Translations under genes and position numbers: made by a program
The notes under the pieces: model-generated
Database searches by the model: none
The model's input: only the letters and a program-made list of their open reading frames with translations
What the model was told of the DNA's origin: nothing
Shown here: positions 8,856 through 17,916 of the stretch, piece after piece
How positions within the stretch are numbered: the stretch's first letter is position 1
How the letters are laid out: the number at the start of each line of letters is the position of its first letter
NCBI RefSeq assembly: GCF_900106835.1
Contig: NZ_FNNR01000003.1
Span: 506,381 to 570,380 of the forward strand
Source of the DNA: Arthrobacter sp. cf158
Lineage (GTDB): Bacteria; Actinomycetota; Actinomycetes; Actinomycetales; Micrococcaceae
Direction: 5' to 3'
Length of the DNA: 64,000 nt

Positions 8856-8915
8856 ATGGAAGTGCCGTGTTTCCGATTGATGAAATTGCAGCTTTCCGTG
8901 GTTATTCTTCTTCCC

Positions 8916-9944
8916 ATGCCGAAAAACATGCTTGATCCCCTGGAAGAGCGCATCATCCATGCCCTTCAGATAGAAGGCCGGGCACCGTGGAGTGAACTGG
9001 CACCTGTGATCGGCGTCGATGCCGTCACACTGGCCCGGCGCTGGGAATCGTTGCGCGAACGCGGACTCGCCTGGGTCACCGGAATCTTCCCCAGCGGAGC
9101 GTCCGCCCTGATCGACATCACGTGCAAACCCCAGCAAATCAGCGAGGTGGCGCGCCACCTCGCACAAATCCCGGAAGTACTGACCCTGGACCACACCTCC
9201 GGAGGGCGCGATCTGTTGGCCACCATGCTTGCCGATACCCCGCTGTCCATCTGGGACATCGTCACCAACCGCATTGGTGCCCTGGAAGGAGTCAAAAATA
9301 CCCAAACCCACCTCGTTACAGAAGTAGTCATGGAGGCATCCGACTGGAGGCTGCGCGCACTGGCTCCCACAGAAGCCAGCAAAATCCCCCGCCCCCGACC
9401 GCCCCGGGCCAGGGCACCCCGGACGGTGCACCCGGATGTCGAAGCGGCCCTCCGCCACTGCCTGGTTGAAGATGGCCGGCGCCCCGTCAGCAGGATTGCC
9501 GCCGAGCACGGGTTGAGCGAGCAACGCGTCGCCGACGGGCTTGCGCGAATGCGCGCCGAAGGCATGCTCCGGATCCGAACCGACGTGGCGCGGACTGTCA
9601 CCGGGTGGCCCGTTTACGCCTGGTACTTCATGCGCACGGCCGCCAAACACATCCAGCAGATGCACGGGCTCATGGCGCAGATACCCGAAGCCAGAACCGC
9701 ACTCGCTGTCGCCAGCCAATACAACTTGGTGGTGGCCGTGTGGCTGCGGGAAATGTCGGACGTGATGCGCTTCGAGGCTGCCTTGGAAGCTGCCGTGCCC
9801 AGTGCCAGGATCGTTGATCGCAGCGTGGTGTTCAGGATGAGCAAACATCTGGGCCGACTCATCGACGGACAAGGTGCCGCGACGCTGGGATTCATCCACC
9901 CGTCGTCGGAAAGTAGCTGGAGTCGCGATACTGAGGTTAAGTAG
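8916..9944 (+). CDS. Lrp/AsnC family regulator, duplicated form
   Basis: 342 residues, about twice the usual Lrp length. Two winged-helix segments can be seen: LDPLEERIIHALQIEGR...LAPVIGVDAVTLARR near the start, and HPDVEAALRHCLVEDGRRPVSRIAAEHGLSEQRV near residue 175, each followed by an Lrp effector-type region. This tandem arrangement is known in actinobacteria. It is transcribed divergently from the MFS-M20-GH genes and is the obvious candidate regulator of that unit. The ATG at 8916 was preferred over far-upstream starts because it immediately precedes the first helix-turn-helix. Confidence 0.85.
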   Translation: MPKNMLDPLEERIIHALQIEGRAPWSELAPVIGVDAVTLARRWESLRERGLAWVTGIFPSGASALIDITCKPQQISEVARHLAQIPEVLTLDHTSGGRDLLATMLADTPLSIWDIVTNRIGALEGVKNTQTHLVTEVVMEASDWRLRALAPTEASKIPRPRPPRARAPRTVHPDVEAALRHCLVEDGRRPVSRIAAEHGLSEQRVADGLARMRAEGMLRIRTDVARTVTGWPVYAWYFMRTAAKHIQQMHGLMAQIPEARTALAVASQYNLVVAVWLREMSDVMRFEAALEAAVPSARIVDRSVVFRMSKHLGRLIDGQGAATLGFIHPSSESSWSRDTEVK

Positions 9945-9965
9945 ACCTAAACTGTAGGAGGCCCC

Positions 9966-10859
9966 GTGCTCGATATCCGCCGATTGCACATCCTCAAGAC
10001 CCTGGAGCTTGAGGGAACCATGACGGCCGCAGCAGCCACGCTGCATATGACAACCTCGGCGGTCAGCCAGCAATTGGCCGTGCTCGAACGGGAAGCCGGC
10101 CTTGCCCTCCTGGTCCGCGCCGGCCGGAAGGTGCGGCTGACGGAAGCCGGCGTCATGCTGGTGGAGCACTTCGGCAGGATCGCCTCCGAGGTTGAGGCGG
10201 CCGAGGCGAGCCTCAAGAAGCTCCAAACAGACGTCCGCGGGCGCCTGGCCATCAGCGCTTTCCCGAGCTTTTGCAGCACGGTACTGCCAGCTGCCGTCAT
10301 GTCCCTGCGCGCCAGCTACCCGCGCCTGGACGTCACGGTTTCAGACCTGGAGCCGTTTGAAAGCGTTGCCAGGTTGAAGTCAGGGCACATCGACGTGGCT
10401 GTGGTGGACGATCTGCATGAAATCCAGGATGACGGGCTGGTGAAGACCGTCCTGGCCCGCGATGAGATCATCCTCTGCCTCCCCCAGGACCGGCAGGTCG
10501 CCGCGACTGCCACGCTCGCCGACTACGCCCACGAACGCTGGATCCTGGACCAGGAAGGCAGCGTCTTTGAGCAGTTCGTTCGCCAAACCTGCCGTGAGGC
10601 TGGATTCGAGCCGAGCGTCATTGCAAACTGCCGGAATCTGATGGCCACGCTGGGGTTGGTCCGTGCCGGCCTGGGCGTGGCACTGATGAGCGAGTTGAAC
10701 CTCGGGCGGGAAACGGAGGACCTGGTGGTGCGTCGCGTCGAACCGGATTGCGGCCGCAACATCATCGTCCTGAACCGCGCCGCGAGCAGGGAGTCACCGG
10801 CGATTGCCGCCGTCGTCGATGAATTGCGGAAGGCCACCGACGCACGCCCCAAGGCTTAA
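9966..10859 (+). CDS. LysR family transcriptional regulator
   Basis: 297 residues. N-terminal winged helix MLDIRRLHILKTLELEG with helix-turn-helix TMTAAAATLHMTTSAVSQQLAVLE, then the LysR substrate-binding domain with R-L-A-I-S-A-F-P-S at its first strand. Start is GTG with a good Shine-Dalgarno (taggaggcc). It lies 21 bp after the Lrp gene and 132 bp before the serine dehydratase on the same strand, so it could share a transcript with either neighbour; no target can be assigned. The IciA/ArgP-like form is common in actinobacteria. Confidence 0.9.
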   Translation: MLDIRRLHILKTLELEGTMTAAAATLHMTTSAVSQQLAVLEREAGLALLVRAGRKVRLTEAGVMLVEHFGRIASEVEAAEASLKKLQTDVRGRLAISAFPSFCSTVLPAAVMSLRASYPRLDVTVSDLEPFESVARLKSGHIDVAVVDDLHEIQDDGLVKTVLARDEIILCLPQDRQVAATATLADYAHERWILDQEGSVFEQFVRQTCREAGFEPSVIANCRNLMATLGLVRAGLGVALMSELNLGRETEDLVVRRVEPDCGRNIIVLNRAASRESPAIAAVVDELRKATDARPKA

Positions 10860-10872
10860 CGAGGAGGCTCCC

Positions 10873-10899
10873 ATGAGCCAATCGTTAAGTCTTGCTTAA
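10873..10899 (+). CDS. Possible leader peptide MSQSLSLA before sdaA
   Basis: An 8-codon reading frame, ATG AGC CAA TCG TTA AGT CTT GCT TAA. A strong Shine-Dalgarno (GAGGAGG at 10861-10867) lies 5 bp before the ATG. Three of eight residues are Ser, each using a different codon, and it contains TTA, a rare codon in such genomes. It lies 92 bp upstream of the L-serine dehydratase gene and is followed by a hairpin. A serine-responsive attenuator is conceivable; that role is inference. Confidence 0.4.
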   Translation: MSQSLSLA

Positions 10900-10948
10900 A
10901 GTTTTGTTCAAAAGATCCCGATGGACGCCGCTGCCATACACCTCCAAG

Positions 10949-10973
10949 CTGGTGAGAGAACCCACCCCACCAG
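10949..10973 (+). promoter_or_regulatory. Hairpin in the sdaA leader
   Basis: CTGGTG at 10949-10954 pairs with CACCAG at 10968-10973 around a 13-nt loop, ending 8 bp before the Shine-Dalgarno of sdaA (ggaggt at 10981). It could modulate ribosome access. No known riboswitch consensus was recognised. Confidence 0.35.
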
Positions 10974-10991
10974 TCCTCCCGGAGGTATGCC

Positions 10992-12362
10992 ATGGCTTTA
11001 AGCGCACTCGACCTGTTCTCGATCGGAATCGGCCCGTCGTCGTCCCACACTGTGGGACCGATGCGCGCCGCCCGCACCTTCATTGAATCCCTTGAAACGG
11101 AAGGAAAGTTCGACGCCGTTGATCGCCTTTACGCGGGGCTGTTCGGTTCGTTGGGGGCTACGGGCCGAGGGCACGGCTCGGATAAGGCGGTCATTCTGGG
11201 TTTCATGGGCGAGGCGCCTGAAACCGTGGATACGCTCACAGCGGACCGTGTTGTGGACGATGCCACCGCGTCGAAGAAGATCCTCGTGGGCGGCCGTCGA
11301 GTCATCCCGTTTAACCGGGCCAGGGATGTGGTGCTCCATTTGCGCCAGTCACTGCCCGCCCACCCCAATGGCATGCGGTTCCAGGCGTTTGATGTTGAGG
11401 GAAACGTGCTGAGCGAACGCGTCTTCTATTCAGTGGGCGGAGGCTTTGTGGTGGACGAGGATGCCGTGGGCAGGGACCAGCCGGACGCAGTAACGGTCCG
11501 CTACCCATTTTCCAGTGCCGAGGAATTGTTGGCCCACTGTGACCGTGAAGGCCTGTCCATCAGTGATCTCATGCTGGCCAACGAAGGCGCATGGCGCAGC
11601 GAACAGGAAACCCGCGCGGAACTGCTGCGTATCTGGCAAACCATGAAGGAATGCGTTTCACGCGGCTGCAGCCGCACGGAAGAACACCTGCCCGGGAACC
11701 TGATGGTTCGCCGTCGGGCGCCCCGACTACTGGCGGACCTGCAAGCGACAGATGACACCAGCGATCCTTTGCGCGCCGTTGACTGGGTGAACCTTTTTGC
11801 TTTGGCAGTCAATGAGGAAAACGCCACAGGCGGCCGCGTGGTTACAGCACCCACCAATGGGGCGGCCGGGATCATTCCTGCCGTGCTGCACTATTACATG
11901 ATGTTCACGCCAGGGGCCAACGACGAGTCCGTGGTCCGCTTCCTCCTCACGGCAGCAGCAATTGGCGTGCTGTTCAAGGAGAACGCCTCAATTTCCGGTG
12001 CCGAAGTTGGGTGCCAGGGGGAAGTCGGCTCGGCCTGTTCCATGGCCGCGGGCGCGCTGTGCGAAATTCTGGGTGGCACACCCCGGCAAGTGGAGAACGC
12101 GGCCGAGATCGGGATCGAGCACAACCTTGGCTTGACCTGCGATCCCGTTGGCGGCCTGGTCCAGATCCCCTGCATCGAACGCAACGCGATGGCCAGCAAC
12201 AAAGCCATCAACGCCGCGCGGATCAGTCTTCGCGGGGACGGCATCCACCACGTCCCACTGGACACCGCCATCAAGACCATGCGGGAGACCGGCGCGGACA
12301 TGAAGAGCAAATACAAAGAGACCTCCCGAGGAGGCCTCGCCGTTAACGTCATTGCCTGCTGA
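10992..12362 (+). CDS. sdaA: L-serine ammonia-lyase (L-serine dehydratase), single chain
   Basis: 456 residues. It converts L-serine to pyruvate and ammonia with a [4Fe-4S] cluster. The N-terminal beta domain begins [22 protein letters not shown] and carries [10 protein letters not shown]; the C-terminal alpha domain holds [49 protein letters not shown] and other conserved cysteines expected to ligate the cluster. Both domains are fused, as in E. coli SdaA. The ATG at 10992 follows ggaggt. Expression may be tuned by the short leader reading frame and hairpin upstream. Confidence 0.95.
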   Translation: MALSALDLFSIGIGPSSSHTVGPMRAARTFIESLETEGKFDAVDRLYAGLFGSLGATGRGHGSDKAVILGFMGEAPETVDTLTADRVVDDATASKKILVGGRRVIPFNRARDVVLHLRQSLPAHPNGMRFQAFDVEGNVLSERVFYSVGGGFVVDEDAVGRDQPDAVTVRYPFSSAEELLAHCDREGLSISDLMLANEGAWRSEQETRAELLRIWQTMKECVSRGCSRTEEHLPGNLMVRRRAPRLLADLQATDDTSDPLRAVDWVNLFALAVNEENATGGRVVTAPTNGAAGIIPAVLHYYMMFTPGANDESVVRFLLTAAAIGVLFKENASISGAEVGCQGEVGSACSMAAGALCEILGGTPRQVENAAEIGIEHNLGLTCDPVGGLVQIPCIERNAMASNKAINAARISLRGDGIHHVPLDTAIKTMRETGADMKSKYKETSRGGLAVNVIAC

Positions 12363-12525
12363 CTTCCCTCGCATTACCGGCTCCACTGCTGCTCCGGCCG
12401 CGCCACGACACGGACGGCGGGTCCGGATGTCGCAGAGATTCTGTGGCTAGGTTTGGACCTATGGGCCCGTTACGGGTCTGCTGCCGCCACCGGATTGTGG
12501 GCCAACCCAGGGATGAGGCTATCTG

Positions 12526-13830
12526 ATGTCTTTGTTGTTTCGCTCAATTGCTCGTGGCCCCCTGCGTGGAACATCGCCACAACGACTCTGGGCAACGGCT
12601 GTACTGCTGGTGGCTGGATTGGTGGGATCCGGGGCGGCCCCCGCGTCTGCAACCACAGCAGGGGCCCAGCCCCTGCACCACATTGACATGGACGGGATCG
12701 TGTCCATGATCGGCATGCCGTACGTCGGGTCAGAGTTGCGCATGGGAGCTCCAGCAGAATTTTCGGGCTGCGACAAGACCCAGGCCGCCCCTGATGGGTA
12801 CACGATCGAATGGCTCAGCAACGGCACGCCTCTTCCTCCTGAACGGCAGGTGGAACCGCTCAAGATTCTGCCCTCGGACCGGGGAAATCGACTTTCGTTC
12901 AACGTTTACGCCACGACTCCGGAGAAGAAGCAGTGCGGCGACTCCCTACGGGGTGACCAGAACACGCTGCTGCACAGCGAGGAGACAGCGCCCATTGCGG
13001 CGTCGAACCGCGCCATGGGCTGGACCGGGCGCGGAAACTTCGAGCTGATGGGCCGCACGGACGACGGCCGGCTGGTCCTGTATCCGCGGACGTACACTTA
13101 CGGCCTTGGCTCTTGCGACCAAGGATTGTGCCCCAGCTACGAGTCGGCGAAGTGGGATGAACCCCGGCTGGTGGGCACCGGATGGGACGTTTTCAACATC
13201 GTGTTCTCCCCCGGTGACTTTGACGGCGACGGAAACAACGACGTCCTCGCCCGGGATGCTGAGGGAGACCTCTACCTGTACCCAGGCGACGGCCACGGGG
13301 GCTGGAGGGACAGGTCAATCGTGGGTACAGGCTGGAATGTTTTCGACTCGATCGTGGGCCCGGGCGATTTCGATGGGGATACCGTCAACGACGTTCTTGG
13401 CCGCGACGCCGAGGGCGATCTTCACCTGTACCCGGGTGACGGTGACGGCGGCTGGAAAGAACCAGAGGTGGTGGGCACCGGCTGGCAGGTCTTTGACAAG
13501 ATCATCGCCTCCGGCGACCTCAGCGGCGACGGAAATGTGGACATCCTTGGGCGTGATCACGCCGGCTACATGCACCATTACCGCTCCGATGGACAAGGCG
13601 GCTGGGAAGGTGCGGGTACCTGGGGGCCCGGCTGGGGAGTCATGATTGATGTCATCGGCGCCGGCAGCTATTCCCACAACCTGGGTGAGGCGATCCATTG
13701 GGGTCACACTGTGACCCGCAACGACAATATCGCCATCAACCCTCATGGAGACTTGCTCAAGTACTCAGGATTCGTCCCCACAGACCAAACCATTGGCACA
13801 GGCTGGGACATCTTCCGCTCGCTTATCTAG
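12526..13830 (+). CDS. Secreted VCBS/FG-GAP repeat protein
   Basis: 434 residues. A long signal peptide (basic start, hydrophobic stretch at 21-36, probable cleavage after A-S-A near residue 42) marks it as exported. Residues ~216-365 are three 50-residue VCBS/FG-GAP repeats, each with an Asp-rich calcium-loop such as GDFDGDGNND, followed by a degenerate fourth. Such beta-propeller repeats occur in secreted enzymes and surface binding proteins; no catalytic domain is visible here. The region after the signal peptide contains G-M-P-Y-V-G-S-E-L-R, resembling a small Ig-like secreted-protein repeat. Function unknown. Confidence 0.82.
   Translation: MSLLFRSIARGPLRGTSPQRLWATAVLLVAGLVGSGAAPASATTAGAQPLHHIDMDGIVSMIGMPYVGSELRMGAPAEFSGCDKTQAAPDGYTIEWLSNGTPLPPERQVEPLKILPSDRGNRLSFNVYATTPEKKQCGDSLRGDQNTLLHSEETAPIAASNRAMGWTGRGNFELMGRTDDGRLVLYPRTYTYGLGSCDQGLCPSYESAKWDEPRLVGTGWDVFNIVFSPGDFDGDGNNDVLARDAEGDLYLYPGDGHGGWRDRSIVGTGWNVFDSIVGPGDFDGDTVNDVLGRDAEGDLHLYPGDGDGGWKEPEVVGTGWQVFDKIIASGDLSGDGNVDILGRDHAGYMHHYRSDGQGGWEGAGTWGPGWGVMIDVIGAGSYSHNLGEAIHWGHTVTRNDNIAINPHGDLLKYSGFVPTDQTIGTGWDIFRSLI
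13171..13620 (+). repeat. Three in-frame 150-bp repeats coding VCBS units
   Basis: Units start at 13171, 13321 and 13471 with near-identical V-G-T-G-W codons (gtgggcaccgg, gtgggtacagg, gtgggcaccgg). Spacing is exactly 150 bp, so the repeat is conserved at DNA as well as protein level. A partial fourth unit begins at 13621. Confidence 0.85.
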
Positions 13831-13843
13831 CCGGCTGAAAGGC

Positions 13844-14371
13844 TTACCACCCAGCAGTGCCCGGACCCCCCTTAAACGGACCGACGATCTTCCGGGTGAT
13901 CCAGCCGCCGTAGAAGTTGCCTTCTTGGAAGGTCACCTGCTCGCCGTTGACCTGGCAGGCATCCATACCCTCCGGATACAGTGCCACCCGGTCCTTGAGG
14001 GCCTCGAAACCCGGGCCGGGTTCCGGGTACCTCCACCCCGCGCGCGTGACCCTGATTCCGCCTGCCACCACGTCGAAGTAGTGGGCCCTTCCCTTGAACT
14101 CGCAAAAACTGAAGCCCTCGGCCCCTACAAGTGCACCCGACGGAAACGCATCCATGGGCAGGTAGTAGACGGGCGGATGGCTGGTTTCCAGTACTCGCAC
14201 GGCATCCGTGGTGTCCACAATGACCTGTCCGGCAAGCCGCACAACGATCCGATCAGTCCGAACCTCCACCCGCGGGGGCCGCGGATAGTCCCAGACAGAC
14301 TCCTGACCGGGACGGGGCTTGATGGGGTGCGGACGCTTAATGCCGCCGAAAAAGCCGTGAGCTTGAGCCAT
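13844..14371 (-). CDS. DUF427 domain protein
   Basis: 175 residues. The DUF427 core is recognisable: V-W-D-Y-P-R-P-P, then a beta-strand with R-V-L-E-T-S-H-P-P-V-Y-Y-L-P, F-C-E-F-K-G and W-R-Y-P-E-P. The family is a small beta fold of unknown biochemical role, frequent in actinobacteria. The ATG at 14371 (MAQAHGFFGG) is chosen because upstream translation is not conserved. It ends 14 bp from the end of the secreted protein gene on the opposite strand. Confidence 0.82.
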   Translation of the reverse strand: MAQAHGFFGGIKRPHPIKPRPGQESVWDYPRPPRVEVRTDRIVVRLAGQVIVDTTDAVRVLETSHPPVYYLPMDAFPSGALVGAEGFSFCEFKGRAHYFDVVAGGIRVTRAGWRYPEPGPGFEALKDRVALYPEGMDACQVNGEQVTFQEGNFYGGWITRKIVGPFKGGPGTAGW

Positions 14372-14560
14372 GAGTCCATGGTGCCACCAGGGCGGCCGGT
14401 TGAGCACGGCGATTATTACCGTCGTCGGGTCCCAGGCGTGAAGAAGACCTTTTGGTCGATTCCAGCGTGACGGCCTTTGTGCCGAATAAGAACCGCCACG
14501 TTCCGCCCGCTGCGAAGGAAGGCTGCCGGCGGCGTGGCGAACCACGGGCATAATGGCGTC

Positions 14561-15139
14561 ATGGGGGACCCACTCAACGCAGACCGGAGACGTACCGAGC
14601 AGCTACCCAGCGCAGCCTGGAACCAGGACGACGTGTCCAGACCCCAAGGACCAGCGGTGACGTTGGGCGATATCCCAGCGGTTCGCTACGGAGCCACAGG
14701 CTTGGCAAAGCCCAGCCAACTGGCATTGGCTTTCGCGCTCCTGGTGCCCTCCTGGATCGTGTTCACCATGGCGGCAACATCGCGGGAATATGACGGCGTG
14801 GGGAGCTTCATCGGCTGGATACTCGGAGGAATTATTGCTCCCCCGTTCGCCATCCTGATCGCTGTGGTGCTCGGACTGCCGCTGCGCCTGGTGCCGTGGA
14901 TCAATCGCTGGTGGGCCGGCAACGGGCGGATCTACCTGCTCACTGCCGCAGCAGGACTCGCGCTGATCGTGGCCGGTTACGTCAAGCCGGTTCAGGAATC
15001 CGTGACGGCCGGCGGCACGACCAGCACCGCGGAAATCCCCGACGGCGGCCTCCTCTTTGCCGGCTGGTTCGTGATCGCGGTGCTGCTCGTCAACGCCTCA
15101 CTCCCCCTCCGGTGGGTTTTGGGGGAACACCGGCGCTGA
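14561..15139 (+). CDS. Hypothetical membrane protein, four predicted helices
   Basis: 192 residues. A ~55-residue polar N-terminus is followed by four hydrophobic spans: LALAFALLVPSWIVFTM, a Gly/Ile-rich span ending AILIAVVLGLPL, LLTAAAGLALIVAGY and FAGWFVIAVLLVNASL. No family recognised. ATG at 14561 was chosen over an upstream ATG at 14477 whose added residues are basic and unlike a protein start. It is divergent from the DUF427 gene with about 190 bp between. Confidence 0.65.
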   Translation: MGDPLNADRRRTEQLPSAAWNQDDVSRPQGPAVTLGDIPAVRYGATGLAKPSQLALAFALLVPSWIVFTMAATSREYDGVGSFIGWILGGIIAPPFAILIAVVLGLPLRLVPWINRWWAGNGRIYLLTAAAGLALIVAGYVKPVQESVTAGGTTSTAEIPDGGLLFAGWFVIAVLLVNASLPLRWVLGEHRR

Positions 15140-15211
15140 GACGGTCCGGTGTTACGGCACCGCTTTCGGCTGCCTTGCTCACGGGACGGACGAGCGGAGG
15201 GGGTCAGTGAC

Positions 15212-16048
15212 TCACGCGTCGATCGCCATGGTGGAGGAGAGTTCGCGATGCGCGTCGACCTGGGCGAGGAGCAGGCTGGCTTTTTGCTCGACGCCGGCAA
15301 CGACGTCCGCGCCGGCGACGAACCGCAGCGGAGGGGTTTCCAGGTCGGCGATGGTGACCAACGCCGCGCCGAGTTTGGCGGGGTCTCCGCCCTGCAGACC
15401 GTTCATGCTCTTCCACACTGCGATGGTCTGGGTGGTGCGCTCGGCGTAGTCATCGATGGAGAGCTCGGGCCAGATCGAGGAGGCGCCTTCGACGAGGAGT
15501 TCTGTGCGGAAGAAGCCGGGCTCGACAATGGTGGTGTGAATGCCGAAGGGTTGGACGTCGTAGTGGAGGGACTCCATCCAGCCTTCGAGGGCGAACTTCG
15601 ATGCGGCGTAGGCGGCGCAGAACTCCTGGCCGATGATGCCGGCGGCGGACGTGATGGTGATGACGTGGCCACGTCGCTGCTTGCGCATGACCGGGAGGGC
15701 AGCCCTTGTGACGTTCAGAGGGCCGAAGAAGTTTGTCTCCATCTGCGCTCGGAACTGTGCATCGCTGATTTCCTCGAAGTACCCGGCGTAAAAGTTGCCC
15801 GCGTTGTTGACCAGGACGTCGACGCTTCCAAAGCGTCCAACTGCAGCTTTGATGGCCGCCGTGGCCGCATCGGCGTCGGTCACATCCAAGGACAAAGCCA
15901 GAAGGTTTTCGTGTTCGCCGAGGGCGGCGGTTACCTTGGCAGCGTCCCGCGCCGTGCCAACCACCCGGTGGCCGGCATTCAGCGCTGCCTCGGCCAGATC
16001 TACGCCCATGCCGCGGGCGGCTCCAGTGATGAACCATACGTTAGTCAA
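15212..16048 (-). CDS. SDR family oxidoreductase
   Basis: 278 residues. Classical short-chain dehydrogenase: cofactor motif TGAARGMG near residue 8, D-V-T-D, NNAG, and the catalytic Ser with YAASKFALEG (Tyr-x3-Lys). V-G-T-A-R suggests NADP preference. The TTG at 16048 is preferred because a Shine-Dalgarno-like aaaagg lies 7 bp upstream and the fold begins at once; an ATG at 16105 would extend into the promoter region. Divergent from an XRE regulator, a pairing very common in actinobacteria, where the regulator controls the SDR. Confidence 0.85.
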   Translation of the reverse strand: MTNVWFITGAARGMGVDLAEAALNAGHRVVGTARDAAKVTAALGEHENLLALSLDVTDADAATAAIKAAVGRFGSVDVLVNNAGNFYAGYFEEISDAQFRAQMETNFFGPLNVTRAALPVMRKQRRGHVITITSAAGIIGQEFCAAYAASKFALEGWMESLHYDVQPFGIHTTIVEPGFFRTELLVEGASSIWPELSIDDYAERTTQTIAVWKSMNGLQGGDPAKLGAALVTIADLETPPLRFVAGADVVAGVEQKASLLLAQVDAHRELSSTMAIDA

Positions 16049-16141
16049 GATGATGCCTTTTCTGTCTTCGTTGTCCGTTGCGGTTTCGCAGCGGCCCATG
16101 AACACAAGTCAACGGGCTGGCGCGAAGGCTAGCGAGACCCT

Positions 16142-16174
16142 ACCTATGGGTTCCCCAACAGGGCCCCTATAGGT
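16142..16174. promoter_or_regulatory. Inverted repeat between SDR and XRE genes
   Basis: ACCTAT at 16142-16147 faces ATAGGT at 16169-16174 with 21 bp between. It lies 28 bp before the XRE ATG and could be the operator of that regulator. Position is the only functional evidence. Confidence 0.35.
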
Positions 16175-16201
16175 CGCCCCGAGTGGAGTACCCTCGATTC
16201 C

Positions 16202-17107
16202 ATGAGCACCCAGGACGATCTCACCCAGTTCCTCATGTCGCGCCGAGCCAAGCTCGACCTCGAGCAAACGGGATTACCGGACTTTGGTGGACGCAGGCGG
16301 GTACCTGGCCTGAGGCGTGAAGAAGTGGCTTTGCTGGCGGGAATGAGCGTCGAGTACTACAAGCGACTGGAACGCGGTAACGCCAAAGGAGTCTCGGAGG
16401 CTGTCGTTGACGGGGTCAGCAGGGCCCTCCAACTCGACGATGCCGAGCACACACATCTCAACGAACTCATCCGATCAGCCAATACCGGAACACGTCCGTA
16501 TCGCAGGCGCCCCGCCCGGTCCTTGAGGACCAACCCGGTCCTGCAGCAAACCCTTGACGCGATGTCCACCGTGCCCGTCTTCGTGCAAAACGGCAGGCTC
16601 GACGCCGTCGCCGCTAATCGGCTCGGCAAAGCCCTGTTTCTCGAGATGTTCAGTGACTCCCCGCAACCGGTGAACGCGGCGCGCTTCGTGTTTCTTGATC
16701 CCAAAGCCCAGCTGTTCTATCAGGACTGGGAATCCAATGCGCGCCAGATCGTCGCCCTCCTTCGGGTCGAAGCGGGCCGCTCCCCCTACGACCGCAGGCT
16801 CAGCGACCTTGTAGGCGAACTCTCCACCCGCAGCGACTTCTTCCGGAGGCTCTGGGGAGCGCACGATGTCCGCGAACACCGAACCGGAGTCAAGAGCATC
16901 CATCATCCGATCGTCGGGGACCTTGACCTCAACTACATCGGCCTCGAACTGGCCACCGACAAGAGCCTTCACATGCTCGTATTTTCAGCCCAACCAGGGA
17001 GCCCGTCCCACGACGGGCTCCAACTACTGGCGAACTGGGCAAACACCCACACCGTCGAACCCGCCACAGTCTCCCCATCGGCGTCAGACATCGATACCAG
17101 GAAGTGA
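16202..17107 (+). CDS. XRE family regulator with MmyB-like ligand domain
   Basis: 301 residues. Helix-turn-helix near residues 30-65 (VPGLRREEVALLAGMSVEYYKRLERG), linker, then the MmyB-like domain beginning VLQQTLDAM, found in many actinobacterial XRE regulators and related to PAS-like lipid-binding folds. Starts MSTQDDLTQFLMSRRAKL, a typical beginning for this group. Divergent from the SDR gene, which is its probable target. Confidence 0.9.
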   Translation: MSTQDDLTQFLMSRRAKLDLEQTGLPDFGGRRRVPGLRREEVALLAGMSVEYYKRLERGNAKGVSEAVVDGVSRALQLDDAEHTHLNELIRSANTGTRPYRRRPARSLRTNPVLQQTLDAMSTVPVFVQNGRLDAVAANRLGKALFLEMFSDSPQPVNAARFVFLDPKAQLFYQDWESNARQIVALLRVEAGRSPYDRRLSDLVGELSTRSDFFRRLWGAHDVREHRTGVKSIHHPIVGDLDLNYIGLELATDKSLHMLVFSAQPGSPSHDGLQLLANWANTHTVEPATVSPSASDIDTRK

Positions 17108-17193
17108 CATTTCACCAGTTGACGGCGCCAGAGCCTCCACCGCCCGGTCGATCGTGGCGACACAAACAACCAGCGGGTGGATAGGCTGGGCGG

Positions 17194-17892
17194 ATGGCAA
17201 CTCTCATTCTCGTGCGGCACGGCCGCACTACAGCCAATGCCAGTGGACTGCTGGCTGGTCGGGCCGACGGCGTCAGCTTGGACCAGGTCGGGCGGAACCA
17301 AGCGGCCCTGACCGGAGAGCGGCTCGCAAGCGTTCCGGTCGTCGGGGTGGTGTCGAGCCCGCTTGAGCGTTGCCGGCAGACCGCACAGCTCATCATCGAT
17401 CGCCAGGCCGGCGCCCCCTCTGCGCCTGTCGACCTCGACCTCGACCTCACCGAATGCGATTACGGCCAGTGGCAGGGACGCAAGCTCAGCGATCTGGCAA
17501 CCGAGGATTTGTGGCCCCTGGTGCAGTCGCAACCATCCGCCGTCGTCTTCCCAGGGGGTGAGTCCATGGCAGCGATGCAGTACCGTTCGGTGGCAGCGAT
17601 CAGACGCCACGATGCAGCCTTCGAAGCTGAGCATGGTCCAGGGGCCGTATGGGTGGCGGTAAGCCACGGCGATGTCATCAAGTCAATCCTCGCCGACGCG
17701 CTCGGCATGCACCTTGACCTGTTCCAGCGGATAAACGTCAGCCCTGCCTCCGTATCAATCGTCAACTTCAGCGCTGGCCGGCCGAGCGTCTACGCCACCA
17801 ACACCGAGGCCGGCGATCTGTCGTGGCTGTCGAACGGCATCCGTTCTGGCGACGCACCGGTGGGCGGCGGCTCAGGGCAGAAGACGCCATAA
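17194..17892 (+). CDS. Histidine phosphatase family protein (MSMEG_4193-like)
   Basis: 232 residues. Phosphoglycerate-mutase-like fold: LILVRHGRT with phospho-accepting His9, SSPLERCRQTA, a Glu in LTECDYGQWQG, and AVSHGDVIKSI with the second catalytic His. This group is called the MSMEG_4193 family phosphomutase; its substrate is unknown. It is followed after 24 bp by DUF3090 and then the SCO1664-family gene, a gene order shared by many actinobacteria. Confidence 0.9.
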   Translation: MATLILVRHGRTTANASGLLAGRADGVSLDQVGRNQAALTGERLASVPVVGVVSSPLERCRQTAQLIIDRQAGAPSAPVDLDLDLTECDYGQWQGRKLSDLATEDLWPLVQSQPSAVVFPGGESMAAMQYRSVAAIRRHDAAFEAEHGPGAVWVAVSHGDVIKSILADALGMHLDLFQRINVSPASVSIVNFSAGRPSVYATNTEAGDLSWLSNGIRSGDAPVGGGSGQKTP

Positions 17893-17916
17893 ACCTCATG
17901 TGCCTAAGATACTGAC

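Noticed and set aside
7344..10226. Minus-strand frame open for 960 codons spanning the MFS gene and the divergent Lrp gene.
   Set aside because: Only the part to 8813 is a real protein (MFS); the rest is antisense to the Lrp regulator and has typical GC-shadow composition.
10860..10991. Glycine-type or other amino-acid riboswitch before sdaA.
   Set aside because: The conserved glycine-aptamer segments are not found; only a short hairpin and a mini-ORF can be supported.
12453..12686. Plus-strand frame overlapping the signal peptide region of the secreted protein.
   Set aside because: It is out of frame with the VCBS protein, which has a clear signal peptide and repeats.
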